Part shown: piece after piece, positions 28,134 to 36,169 of the stretch | Numbering within the stretch: position 1 is the stretch's first letter | How the letters are laid out: the number at the start of each line of letters is the position of its first letter | Assembly: GCF_024357955.1 (NCBI RefSeq) | Contig: NZ_JANEYT010000022.1 | Span: 1 to 64,000 of the forward strand | Length of the DNA: 64,000 bases | DNA from: Photobacterium pectinilyticum | GTDB taxonomy: Bacteria; Pseudomonadota; Gammaproteobacteria; Enterobacterales; Vibrionaceae | Reading direction: 5' to 3' | Program-made: the position numbers and the translations under genes | Notes under the pieces: generated by a model | The model's input: the letters and a program-made list of their open reading frames with translations, nothing else | What the model was told of the DNA's origin: nothing | Database searches by the model: none

Positions 28134-29156
28134 TTATAGGTTTTCTAGGTCACTATTGGCAAGATCTATCCACTTTTGATTAATTCCTTTTTTCTCAAGC
28201 CATGCAATAAAAGAAGGTTGGGCTATCGCATAAAACGCATCGAGTTCATCTTGGGTTGGCGAATAGACTTGCATTCCATTTTTCTCAAGGTAATCGACCC
28301 TAGATTGGACCTGCGCTTGCACCGCTTCTCGGTTCATATCGTTGGCTTCTTTTATTGCATCAAGTAACAGTTTTTTATCTGTTTCTGACAGGCTTTTCAT
28401 TAGCTTGCCGTTTCCGATGAGGAATTGGTCAGAATATTGAATATTGGCCAGCGTCATATATTTTTGGACCTCGTTTAAACTACCCATAATAATATAAGCT
28501 GGTGGGTTCATCTGGCCATCTGCAACACCTGTACGTAATGCCATATAAACTTCTGTCCATGGAATGGGTGTGCCTGAGGCACCAAATGCTTCATATAGTG
28601 CGACTTGGCTTTGATCCATGGCGCGAAACTTGAGACCTTTAAAATCATCAGGTTTACGAATTTCTCTCACGTTGTTAGTAAAGGCTAAGAATCCCCCCTC
28701 CTCAACCACAGCCAAGATATGCGAGCTGGTTTTTTGGTTAAAAGTATGTTGGATATTTTCCCAATATTTTCCCTGGTCGAAGAATTGGCGAGCCTGTTCA
28801 AAACTCTGCAACATAAAAGGACTTGCACTCACAAAAATTTCTGGCATCAGTGGGGAAACACCCGCAAAAGAGGCGATATTTAAGCTTGGGGTGTTGATCA
28901 CTTGCTCCATTCTCTCTTGCTCTTCTCCTAACATACTGTTTGGGTAAAGCTGGATTTTCATCTCACCACCCGATTGCTGTTCCACAATTGCTTTTAAGTT
29001 CGAAGCAAAAAGGTGAACGGCATTTTTTTCTGCATCCGGCGCACCGTTATAGCTCAAATTAATAGTTTGTGCTTGTAATGTTGCGCTGCAAAAGCAAGTT
29101 ATTGCAAATGTACTCATACCAACAAACAGTTTGGCTAAGCTAGATCTAATTTCCAT
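28134..29156 (-). CDS. TRAP transporter substrate-binding protein (DctP type)
   Basis: A 340-residue periplasmic protein with a signal peptide of about 29 residues ending TLQA, then QTINLSYNGAPD. Typical DctP features include the ligand Arg region DFKGLKFRAMDQS and the VADGQMNPPAYIIMGSLNEVQKY segment. It binds the substrate for the small and large permeases downstream. A hairpin (ACCATCA / TGATGGT at 29187-29204) between it and alr may tune expression. Ligand unknown; a carboxylate or amino acid is expected from the family. Confidence 0.92.
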   Translation of the reverse strand: MEIRSSLAKLFVGMSTFAITCFCSATLQAQTINLSYNGAPDAEKNAVHLFASNLKAIVEQQSGGEMKIQLYPNSMLGEEQERMEQVINTPSLNIASFAGVSPLMPEIFVSASPFMLQSFEQARQFFDQGKYWENIQHTFNQKTSSHILAVVEEGGFLAFTNNVREIRKPDDFKGLKFRAMDQSQVALYEAFGASGTPIPWTEVYMALRTGVADGQMNPPAYIIMGSLNEVQKYMTLANIQYSDQFLIGNGKLMKSLSETDKKLLLDAIKEANDMNREAVQAQVQSRVDYLEKNGMQVYSPTQDELDAFYAIAQPSFIAWLEKKGINQKWIDLANSDLENL

Positions 29157-29206
29157 ATTAAAACTCCTTTTATTGTTAATTATTCACCATCAATGCTGAT
29201 GGTTGT

Positions 29207-30289
29207 CTATTCCTCTGGGATAAATCGTTGATGGACCCGACTTGTTAGTTTTATAGTGAGTTCATAAGGAATGGTGCCCAAGTTTTTCGCTACATGCTCA
29301 ATGGGGAGGTGTTGACCCCATAACTCCACAGTATCCCCCACTTTATCTTGGTGTGCGGAACCTAAATCTACGGTCATCATGTCCATAGAAACTCGCCCTA
29401 CGATGGGAACAGTGCGGCCGTTTATATATACCGGGGTGTTGGTGGGAACCAGCCTCGGGTATCCATCACCATAGCCAAAGGCGATAACACCTATGTGGGT
29501 ATCGGTCGGTGAACGCCATGCCTCACCATAGCCTACTGGTTCATTGGCTGCGTGTTTACGAATGGCAATAAGCCGACTTGTTAATGTCATGACTGGGGTG
29601 AGGTTATGATCTGTGCCTGTATGCTCAGCACTCGGCGAAATACCATATAGGGCAATTCCTGTTCTTGCTATATCCATATGGGCGTGAGGCCAGAACAGTA
29701 ATCCTGCAGAATTAGCGATGCTCTTGTTACCGGCATAAGTTTGGGTTGCTCTAGTAAAGCTAGCTATCTGTTGCTCGGTTTTTGGGTTGTCAGGCTCATC
29801 CGCATTGCTAAAGTGACTGATAAAACCGACTTCACCCTTAATTTTATTTGTTCTGCGAATGCGAGCAACGACATCACTGATTTCGTAGGGGGAGAAACCG
29901 AGACGGTGCATCCCTGTATCGACCTTAACCCAGACTGTAACAGGATTAACCAAGGGATAGTTTTCTAAGTCGATCAGTTGTTGGTGGTGGTGGATAGTGA
30001 TATCGAGTTGAAACTGCGAGGCAAGCTGTAAGTCCTGCCCGTTAAAGCACCCTTCAAGTAACAATATAGGCTGGTTTATTCCTGCATGGCGTAATTGTAG
30101 CGCCTCCTCTAGCCGCGCTACGGCAAACTTGTTTGCGTTAGGTAACGCCTTGGCTATTTTTATCGCGCCATGCCCATAGGCATCACCCTTAATTACTGCG
30201 ATTAATGGTTGATGATTATTTTGTTGACTTAACTGTTGGTAGTTTAACTTAATTGCATTTAAATCGATAAGGGCTTCCGCTGTGATCAT
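29207..30289 (-). CDS. alr: Alanine racemase
   Basis: A 360-residue PLP enzyme. The PLP Lys is Lys34 in VIKGDAYGHGA, the catalytic Tyr lies in ARTGIALYGISPS, and GYGDGYPRL and VGRVSMDMM are typical. The ATG at 30289 gives the family length; a TTG at 30346 would add 19 residues absent from the family. It interconverts D- and L-alanine in the cytoplasm. As first gene of an operon with a TRAP system and a D-Ala-D-Ala dipeptidase, it is probably a catabolic racemase, separate from a housekeeping Alr elsewhere. A perfect sigma54 promoter lies 70 bp upstream. Confidence 0.93.
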   Translation of the reverse strand: MITAEALIDLNAIKLNYQQLSQQNNHQPLIAVIKGDAYGHGAIKIAKALPNANKFAVARLEEALQLRHAGINQPILLLEGCFNGQDLQLASQFQLDITIHHHQQLIDLENYPLVNPVTVWVKVDTGMHRLGFSPYEISDVVARIRRTNKIKGEVGFISHFSNADEPDNPKTEQQIASFTRATQTYAGNKSIANSAGLLFWPHAHMDIARTGIALYGISPSAEHTGTDHNLTPVMTLTSRLIAIRKHAANEPVGYGEAWRSPTDTHIGVIAFGYGDGYPRLVPTNTPVYINGRTVPIVGRVSMDMMTVDLGSAHQDKVGDTVELWGQHLPIEHVAKNLGTIPYELTIKLTSRVHQRFIPEE

Positions 30290-30358
30290 AGTATGGTTTG
30301 CACGACGATTTATATCGTTCCAACGCGTCCAGGTTAATAGATACAATGGTGAACTAAA

Positions 30359-30374
30359 TGCAATTTAAGTGCCA
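30359..30374 (-). promoter_or_regulatory. Sigma54 promoter for the alr-TRAP-dipeptidase operon
   Basis: Read on the minus strand: TGGCAC, TTAAA, TTGCA, a perfect -24/-12 match with the right spacing. Initiation would fall near 30347, about 58 bases before the alr ATG at 30289. Confidence 0.82.
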
Positions 30375-30502
30375 TTTGTAAAATAAGGTGAATAATTATT
30401 TGTGACAATGGTTTAGCTAGCAATAATAAGGCTTTCAAAGGAAGTAGGTAAAATTAACTAAGGCTGAAATATTGGTTGATTAATTATTGAGCACAGTTAA
30501 TG

Positions 30503-30538
30503 TGCACTGAAAAGGTTTATATGCACCAAAAAGGTACA
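30503..30538. promoter_or_regulatory. Tandem NtrC-like enhancer sites
   Basis: TGCACTGAAAAGGTTTA (30503-30519) and TGCACCAAAAAGGTACA (30522-30538) align with the NtrC consensus TGCACTAAAATGGTGCA; the second agrees at about 14 of 17 positions. Centres are 19 bp apart. They lie about 130-180 bp upstream of the leftward sigma54 promoter and about 310-340 bp upstream of the rightward one, so one enhancer could serve both. Confidence 0.62.
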
Positions 30539-30762
30539 ATAAAAATGACTCACTAGAAGCACAAGAAAAAACGTTAACAAATTATTAACCGGTGGAAGTG
30601 AGTTTTAATTAAAAAGGTCCCAATTTTATTGGATAAAAGGTAAATGACGTTAAAAAAGAATAAATGGTTACGAATGTTACTTTCTTTAACTTTGCAGAGG
30701 TATAATATTTGGTTTATCTTGATTATTTTAGTGCTATATAAAATTGAGTCAATTATTTAATT

Positions 30763-30776
30763 TTGATTTAAATCAG
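30763..30776 (+). promoter_or_regulatory. FNR/CRP-like palindrome upstream of dgcN
   Basis: TTGATTTAAATCAG matches the FNR half-sites TTGAT-N4-ATCAA at nine of ten positions. It lies about 80 bp upstream of the rightward sigma54 promoter. Such AT-rich palindromes arise by chance, so this is only a candidate. Confidence 0.3.
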
Positions 30777-30843
30777 GCGTTTATGGATTTTTGGTGAGGT
30801 TTTGGTGGAAAAATCTGTTTATAAATCACTGTATTTGAAAACC

Positions 30844-30859
30844 TGTCACGATTTTTGCA
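30844..30859 (+). promoter_or_regulatory. Sigma54 promoter for dgcN-dgcA-dat
   Basis: TGTCAC, GATTT, TTGCA: one mismatch in the -24 element and a perfect -12 with correct spacing. Initiation near 30870 leaves a leader of about 60 bases before the dgcN ATG. It forms a divergent pair with the site at 30359-30374. Confidence 0.75.
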
Positions 30860-30932
30860 CTGTTCCTGTGTGACTTTAATCTCGATGTTTATAGTTAATG
30901 ATAAATTAATTTAATTTAAGGAAGAGTTAGAG

Positions 30933-31940
30933 ATGGATCTTAATAAACCGTATTTATTGTTTCTTGGTGATGCCGCGGACCCTCTTGCCGCTAAGGTTGC
31001 ACAGGGGATTAAAACATGGCGTCCAGAATACTGTGTTGGGCAACTGCGTCTAGAAAATTGTTATGCTGATGTGGGCCTCGATGATATTTCGATAGAACAA
31101 GCAGTGGATGCTGGTGCTAAGACCTTGGTTATTGGTGTTGCAAATCGTGGTGGCGTGATTTCCGAGCGGTGGCTCAGTGTATTACTTGATGCATTGCAAG
31201 CGGGGATGGATATAGCCTCTGGTTTACACAACAAGCTTACCGACATTCCTGAGCTGGTTGATTGTGCCGCGAGATATAATCGTACACTGTTTGATGTACG
31301 TTATCCCACCCAGAGTTACCCTGTGGCGACGGGCAAGAAGCGTACAGGTAAACGCCTGTTAACCGTCGGGACTGACTGTTCTGTGGGAAAAATGTACACA
31401 TCTTTGGCTATAGAACAAGAAATGAAACGGCATAATATCGATGCCGATTTCCGTGCCACGGGGCAGACCGGGATTTTGATTACTGGCTCTGGTGTAAGCG
31501 TGGATTGTGTGGTTGCAGATTTTATTGCTGGCGCTATAGAAACCATTACACCGGATAGTACCCCTGATCATTGGGATGTGATTGAAGGGCAAGGTTCATT
31601 GTTCCACGCTTCTTTCGCTGGGGTAACAATGGGCTTAATCCATGGCTCTCAACCTGATGCGTTAGTATTGTGTCACGAGCCAACACGTACCCATATGCGT
31701 GGCTTACCTGATTACCCATTACCGGATATTGTAAAATGTATGAAGGTGAACTTGGAGGCCGCCAAACTCACTAACCCAAGCGCGGAATTTGTTGGTGTAT
31801 CGGTTAATACCTCTGGGCTGGAAGAGCAAGACGCTTATGGCTACATGGAGAAGCTTGAGACTCAAATTGGTCTTCCTGTTGTCGATCCTTTCCGCCAAGG
31901 TGTTGCCCGTATTGTTGATTACATGGTGACATCGTTATGA
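30933..31940 (+). CDS. dgcN: DUF1611-family protein, D-glutamate N-acetyltransferase DgcN
   Basis: A 335-residue DUF1611 protein. An N-terminal sensing-type domain of about 130 residues is followed by a P-loop domain (VGTDCSVGKMYTSLA). Conserved motifs include GQTGILITGSGV, IEGQGSLFHASFAG and HGSQPDALVLCHEPTR. Family members named DgcN were described in marine Proteobacteria and halophilic archaea as acetylating D-Glu as the first step of its catabolism. An AAGGAAGAG ribosome binding site precedes the ATG. Its stop overlaps the dgcA start, which is the standard partner arrangement. Confidence 0.85.
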   Translation: MDLNKPYLLFLGDAADPLAAKVAQGIKTWRPEYCVGQLRLENCYADVGLDDISIEQAVDAGAKTLVIGVANRGGVISERWLSVLLDALQAGMDIASGLHNKLTDIPELVDCAARYNRTLFDVRYPTQSYPVATGKKRTGKRLLTVGTDCSVGKMYTSLAIEQEMKRHNIDADFRATGQTGILITGSGVSVDCVVADFIAGAIETITPDSTPDHWDVIEGQGSLFHASFAGVTMGLIHGSQPDALVLCHEPTRTHMRGLPDYPLPDIVKCMKVNLEAAKLTNPSAEFVGVSVNTSGLEEQDAYGYMEKLETQIGLPVVDPFRQGVARIVDYMVTSL

Positions 31941-32911
31941 AGTTGAACATAGTCAAGCAGCGTTGGCCTATTCGTGGATCATTCACCATATCTCGTGGCA
32001 GTAAAACAGAAGTCAATACATTGATTGTTGAATTAGAGCACCAAGGCGCAACAGGCCGGGGGGAATGCGTTCCCTATGCTCGTTATGGTGAATCGCTTGA
32101 CAGCGTTGAGGCCCAACTGCGCTCTATAGCTTCTCTGGTCGAAGAGGGAGCAAGTCGGCTCGATATGCAAAAACTGTTGCCGCCCGGTGCGGCGCGTAAC
32201 GTTATAGACTGCGCGTTTTGGGACCTTGAGTGTAAGCAACAACATTGTTCTATTTGGCAGAAGTTAGGTTGTGTCCCTGATGCACTTGAAACGGCATTCA
32301 CCCTTTCGTTAGACACGCCAGAAAAAATGCAGCAGATGGCGGCAGACAATGCGTTTCGTCCCTTATTGAAGCTGAAGCTGGGGGGAGAAGACGATCTACA
32401 GCGGGTTAAGGCTGTTCGTCGAGGGGCGCCTTCAAGCAAGCTCATCATTGATGCGAATGAGGCTTGGGATATAGAGAGTTATGAGCGCGTAGTGCCGGAG
32501 TTGTTTAAGTTAGGAGTGGCCATGATAGAGCAGCCTTTTCCTGCAGATAAAGATCATTGGCTTGATGAGGTGGCAAGGCCTATTCCAATTTGCGCCGATG
32601 AGTCGTGCCACGATAGAACATGCCTAGAAATGTTGGTAGACCGCTTCGATATGATTAATATCAAGATTGATAAAACGGGTGGCTTAACCGAAGCGTTGGC
32701 ACTTAAGCAAGAAGCCGAAAGAATGGGCTTGGCTGTGATGGTGGGATGTATGCTCTCTTCATCGCTGAGTATGGCGCCGGCATTTGTTGCGGCGCAAGGT
32801 GCCGATATTGTCGACCTAGATGGCCCTTTGCTATTAAGCCAAGACATTGAACATGGATTTGAATTTAAGGACAACCAAATGCTGCCTTTCGGCACTGAGT
32901 TATGGGGATAA
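31937..32911 (+). CDS. dgcA: N-acetyl-D-glutamate racemase DgcA (enolase superfamily)
   Basis: A 324-residue mandelate-racemase-like enzyme of the dipeptide-epimerase group. Catalytic Lys lies in LLKLKLGG; the metal ligands are in IDANEAW, IEQPFPAD and CADESCHD; the second catalytic Lys is in INIKIDKTGGL. DgcA converts N-acetyl-D-Glu to N-acetyl-L-Glu, which then enters L-Glu metabolism. By motif alone it could be an Ala-Glu epimerase, but the four-base overlap with dgcN favours DgcA. Confidence 0.85.
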   Translation: MKLNIVKQRWPIRGSFTISRGSKTEVNTLIVELEHQGATGRGECVPYARYGESLDSVEAQLRSIASLVEEGASRLDMQKLLPPGAARNVIDCAFWDLECKQQHCSIWQKLGCVPDALETAFTLSLDTPEKMQQMAADNAFRPLLKLKLGGEDDLQRVKAVRRGAPSSKLIIDANEAWDIESYERVVPELFKLGVAMIEQPFPADKDHWLDEVARPIPICADESCHDRTCLEMLVDRFDMINIKIDKTGGLTEALALKQEAERMGLAVMVGCMLSSSLSMAPAFVAAQGADIVDLDGPLLLSQDIEHGFEFKDNQMLPFGTELWG

Positions 32912-32912
32912 C

Positions 32913-33773
32913 ATGATGCAACGAATTGTGTATATGAACGGAAGCTATGTCGCTGAGAGTGATGCCACCGTTTCTATCTTTGACCGTGGTTTTTTATTTG
33001 CCGACGCTGTATATGAGGTGACGGCAGTACTGGCTGGTAAGCTTGTCGATAACAAGGGCCACCTTGCTCGTCTTGAGCGCTCGTGTAAAGAATTAGGTAT
33101 GAAACTGCCTGTTAGTGCTGATGAGCTTACCCAGATTCAAAGGACCCTCATCGAGAAGAATCAACTTACTGAAGGAGGGATATACCTGCAGCTTACCCGA
33201 GGTAACGAAGGGGATCGTGACTTTAGTTATAGTGATGATATAAAGCCTACTTTGGTGCTATTTACCCAGCAGCGTGCCTTGCTCGATAGTCAGGCGGCTA
33301 AAGAAGGGATTAAAGTGATTTCAATGGAGGATATCCGGTGGCGCAGGCGAGATATCAAAACGACCAGCTTACTGCCAGCTTGCTTGGCGAAACATCTCGC
33401 GCATCAGGCGGGTGCTGATGACGCTTGGTTAATTGAAAATGGGCTTGTTACCGAAGGTGGCTCTAGCAATGCCTACATCGTTACTCATGATAATAAGATC
33501 ATTACTCGGCCTTTAAGCAATGACATTTTGCATGGAATAACTCGAGCATCGTTATTAAAAGTGGCTGAGGATTGCCAAATAGAGCTTGAACAGCGTGCCT
33601 TCACCATTGAAGAAGCGTACGAGGCAAAAGAGGCATTTGTAAGCTCAGCTACCACCTTTGTTTGGCCTGTTGTCGCAATAGATGGCAAGACCATTGGTGA
33701 CGGTCAACCAGGAGAGATAGCGAAAAAGTTACGAAGTACTTACATCGAAATGGTGCTGGCATTTACTCAATAG
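32913..33773 (+). CDS. dat: D-amino acid aminotransferase (fold-type IV PLP)
   Basis: A 286-residue protein of the branched-chain/D-amino acid aminotransferase fold. It begins MMQRIVYMNG with the usual SIFDRGFLFADAVYEV. The PLP Lys is near residue 149 (RRDIKTTSLLP), and ENGLVTEGGSSNAYIV contains the PLP-N1 Glu. It should transfer the amino group of D-Ala or other D-amino acids to 2-oxoglutarate, giving D-Glu. The ATG at 32913 begins two bases after the dgcA stop; a longer frame starting inside dgcA is rejected. Third gene of the sigma54-driven operon. Confidence 0.9.
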   Translation: MMQRIVYMNGSYVAESDATVSIFDRGFLFADAVYEVTAVLAGKLVDNKGHLARLERSCKELGMKLPVSADELTQIQRTLIEKNQLTEGGIYLQLTRGNEGDRDFSYSDDIKPTLVLFTQQRALLDSQAAKEGIKVISMEDIRWRRRDIKTTSLLPACLAKHLAHQAGADDAWLIENGLVTEGGSSNAYIVTHDNKIITRPLSNDILHGITRASLLKVAEDCQIELEQRAFTIEEAYEAKEAFVSSATTFVWPVVAIDGKTIGDGQPGEIAKKLRSTYIEMVLAFTQ

Positions 33774-34038
33774 TGATGGACCGGCTTTATTCATTGTTGA
33801 ATTTATCGCCGGTGTAACCCATGCAACATGACTGGTGGGAACTATCGGAGGGAGGCGTCGATTGGCGAAAAAGAGACGAGTTTAACCGCCGAACTCTATC
33901 TTTTTTTACCCAAGACTGATAGTGTCGCATCCCTTGCGACAACAGGGTGGGGTAGATGAATGTCTTGCTGGTGTTGTCAGTGTTTCTTAAGCCTGTGAAA
34001 TAGTCTTTCAACGTACAGGCGATGACAGGATATTACCC

Positions 34039-35427
34039 GTGAGCAAAAACGCGTTTTCAACTTTGAATCTAAAACCTGATCTGATCTCTAACCTAGAAAC
34101 GATGGGTTATGAATCGATGACTCCTATCCAGAGCCAAAGTCTGCCACATATTTTGGCGGGCAAGGATGTAATCGCTCAGGGTAAAACAGGTTCGGGTAAA
34201 ACGGCCGCTTTTGGTCTTGGCTTGCTTGACCATCTTAATGTTAAGCGCTTCCGTATCCAGTCATTGGTATTGTGCCCAACGCGTGAGCTAGCAGATCAGG
34301 TTGCTAAGGAAATCCGTAAACTGGCACGCTCAATCCACAACATCAAAGTGCTGACTTTGTGTGGTGGTATGCCATTTGGTCCGCAAATTGGCTCTCTTGA
34401 GCACGGTGCCCATATTATTGTCGGTACTCCGGGCCGTGTGGAAGAGCACCTACGTAAAGGTTACCTATCTCTTGACGATCTGAATCTGTTGGTACTTGAT
34501 GAAGCTGACCGCATGCTAGAGATGGGCTTCCAAGATGCTTTGGATGCTGTTGTCGATGCAGCGCCGGCTGATCGCCAGACTTTGCTATTCAGTGCAACGT
34601 ACCCTAAGCAGATTGAATCTATCGCTCGCGATATCATGCATAAGCCAGTGATGGTGAAGGTAGAGTCTACCCATGATGAAAACACCATCGATCAGCACTT
34701 CTACCATGTAGACTCCAACGAAGACCGTATGACGGCGCTTCGCTTGTTGCTGTCCCTGCACAAACCAGAATCGAGCGTCGTGTTCTGTAATACTAAGCGT
34801 GAAGCACAAGAAGTGTCTGATGAGCTGGAGTATTACGGTTTCAGTTCAATGGCGTTGCACGGCGATTTGGAGCAACGTGAGCGTGACCAAACCTTGGTAC
34901 GTTTTGCTAACAAGAGTACCTCTGTGCTGGTTGCAACAGATGTTGCTGCACGTGGTTTGGATATCGAAGCGCTGGATTGTGTGATCAACTATCACCTTGC
35001 GCGTGATACTGAGGTGCACGTTCACCGTATTGGCCGTACCGGTCGTGCGGGTAGCAAGGGTGTTGCATGCTCTTTCATCAGTGATAAAGAGCACTATAAG
35101 GTTGCTCTGCTGGAAGACTATTTGGAGAGAGACATTGTTGGTGAGGCATTGCCTTCAGAGTCGTTGTTAAACCAACCGACTTTCCGTCCAGCGATGACGA
35201 CGTTACAAATTCTTGGTGGTAAGAAGCAGAAAGTTCGTCCTGGTGACATTCTTGGTGCACTAACGGGCGATAACGGTATCCGTGGTGATCAAGTTGGTAA
35301 GATCAATGTCTTCGATATGGTTGCCTATGTTGCAGTGAAAAGCGATGTTGCTCGCGTGGCACTGAAGAAGTTGGAAAACGGTAAGATGAAAGGCCGTTCG
35401 TTCCGCGTGCGCGCTATCAAGCGATAA
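34039..35427 (+). CDS. dbpA: ATP-dependent RNA helicase DbpA
   Basis: A 462-residue DEAD-box helicase. The Q motif region TPIQSQSLP, GKTGSGKT (motif I), PTRELA, DEAD (VLDEADRMLEMG), SAT, and HRIGRTGRAG (motif VI) are all present. The C-terminal 75 residues form the DbpA RRM-like domain that binds hairpin 92 of 23S rRNA. It acts in large-subunit assembly. The start is a GTG at 34039; the nearest ribosome binding signal is weak (AGGATATTACCC). Confidence 0.95.
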   Translation: MSKNAFSTLNLKPDLISNLETMGYESMTPIQSQSLPHILAGKDVIAQGKTGSGKTAAFGLGLLDHLNVKRFRIQSLVLCPTRELADQVAKEIRKLARSIHNIKVLTLCGGMPFGPQIGSLEHGAHIIVGTPGRVEEHLRKGYLSLDDLNLLVLDEADRMLEMGFQDALDAVVDAAPADRQTLLFSATYPKQIESIARDIMHKPVMVKVESTHDENTIDQHFYHVDSNEDRMTALRLLLSLHKPESSVVFCNTKREAQEVSDELEYYGFSSMALHGDLEQRERDQTLVRFANKSTSVLVATDVAARGLDIEALDCVINYHLARDTEVHVHRIGRTGRAGSKGVACSFISDKEHYKVALLEDYLERDIVGEALPSESLLNQPTFRPAMTTLQILGGKKQKVRPGDILGALTGDNGIRGDQVGKINVFDMVAYVAVKSDVARVALKKLENGKMKGRSFRVRAIKR

Positions 35428-35456
35428 TTAACGCATTTACCGCTTTTGCATGATTG

Positions 35457-35500
35457 AGCCATGGTTAGATCCCACTTTGGAGATCTCCATGGCTTTTTTA
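35457..35500 (+). terminator. Terminator after dbpA
   Basis: A long stem AGCCATGG ... CCATGGCT, with partial inner pairing GATC / GATC, followed by TTTTTTATT. Confidence 0.8.
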
Positions 35501-35580
35501 TTCCTATCTTGAGCGGATATCCCAGAATCTGTCAGAAATAATCGGTACAAAAACAAATAGATAACTACGGAGAGTGTTAT

Positions 35581-35832
35581 ATGTTTAAGAAAAACGTCCT
35601 GATTTCTGCAGAAAGTGGCCTCCATACCCGACCAGCAGCCAAGTTCGTGAAAGCGGCTAAAAAGTATGCTGAAGAGATTGAAATCGTTTCTAACGGCAAA
35701 ACAGCAACAGCTAAAAACCTATTCAAGTTACAGACGTTAGCGCTTGTTCAGGGGACGCAAGTAACCGTGCAATCAACTAACCAGCAAGCGGTAAATGAGC
35801 TGGCGACGTTTATTGAAAACGTGACCGGTTAG
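35581..35832 (+). CDS. HPr-family phosphocarrier protein (paralogue)
   Basis: An 83-residue HPr-fold protein. The phosphorylatable His is in SGLHTRPAAKFVK (position 15). The region around the kinase-target Ser46 reads ATAKNLFKLQTL, so Asn stands where E. coli HPr has Ser. The rest resembles enteric HPr closely. It stands alone, without ptsI or crr, between two terminators, so it is probably a second HPr that acts with PTS enzymes coded elsewhere. A GGAG-type ribosome binding site precedes the ATG. Confidence 0.9.
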   Translation: MFKKNVLISAESGLHTRPAAKFVKAAKKYAEEIEIVSNGKTATAKNLFKLQTLALVQGTQVTVQSTNQQAVNELATFIENVTG

Positions 35833-35852
35833 CCTTTGGGTATTAACGATTG

Positions 35853-35874
35853 GTCGGAGTAAACCGACTTTTTT
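35853..35874 (+). terminator. Terminator after the HPr paralogue
   Basis: Stem GTCGG / CCGAC with an AGTAAA loop, followed by TTTTTT. Confidence 0.7.
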
Positions 35875-35957
35875 AATCACGCTTTACACGAAAAGCCTGC
35901 TCAATGAGCTAACTCCTATCACTTAAGGTGTTTGGAGCGAGCTGGATAATGAGTCTG

Positions 35958-35986
35958 AACGGTCCTTGATTTGGGCCGTTTTTTCG
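35958..35986 (+). terminator. Second terminator in the same gap
   Basis: Stem AACGGTCC / GGGCCGTT (one G-T pair) around TTGATTT, followed by a T run. It has no obvious gene of its own upstream, since the HPr gene already has one. Confidence 0.7.
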
Positions 35987-36018
35987 TTCAGAAAGAATGC
36001 AGCGCTTTACGCGTTCTT

Positions 36019-36066
36019 ATACCAACCTACATAAATATTTGAACAACGACTTATCCAGATTGGTAT
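36019..36066. repeat. Dispersed palindromic repeat, copy 2 (short form)
   Basis: A 48-bp copy differing from 24137-24184 at only three positions, with the same ATACCAACCT / AGATTGGTAT ends. Confidence 0.85.
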
Positions 36067-36169
36067 TACATCGCCCTCAGCTTCTTTTGCAATACGGCTT
36101 ATCTCCAAACGAACTAGGTTGTTAAGTTCGGTGTATTACCGCCCCGTTTGGAGCGGCAATATCGGTGGT

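Larger units (their letters stand above)
35833..36169. other. Intergenic region with two terminators and a repeat
   Basis: A 337-bp gap. It contains a terminator at 35853-35874, a second at 35958-35984, the short dispersed repeat at 36019-36066 and inverted repeats near 36142-36165 that may end the leftward DUF1501 gene. No credible gene is seen. Confidence 0.5.

Noticed and set aside
33787-34011. 74-codon minus-strand frame upstream of dbpA
   Set aside because: Composition is unlike a protein (mixed polar, Ser/Arg-rich), there is no ribosome binding site, and it overlaps the expected dbpA promoter and a TGTCGCA/TGCGACA hairpin.
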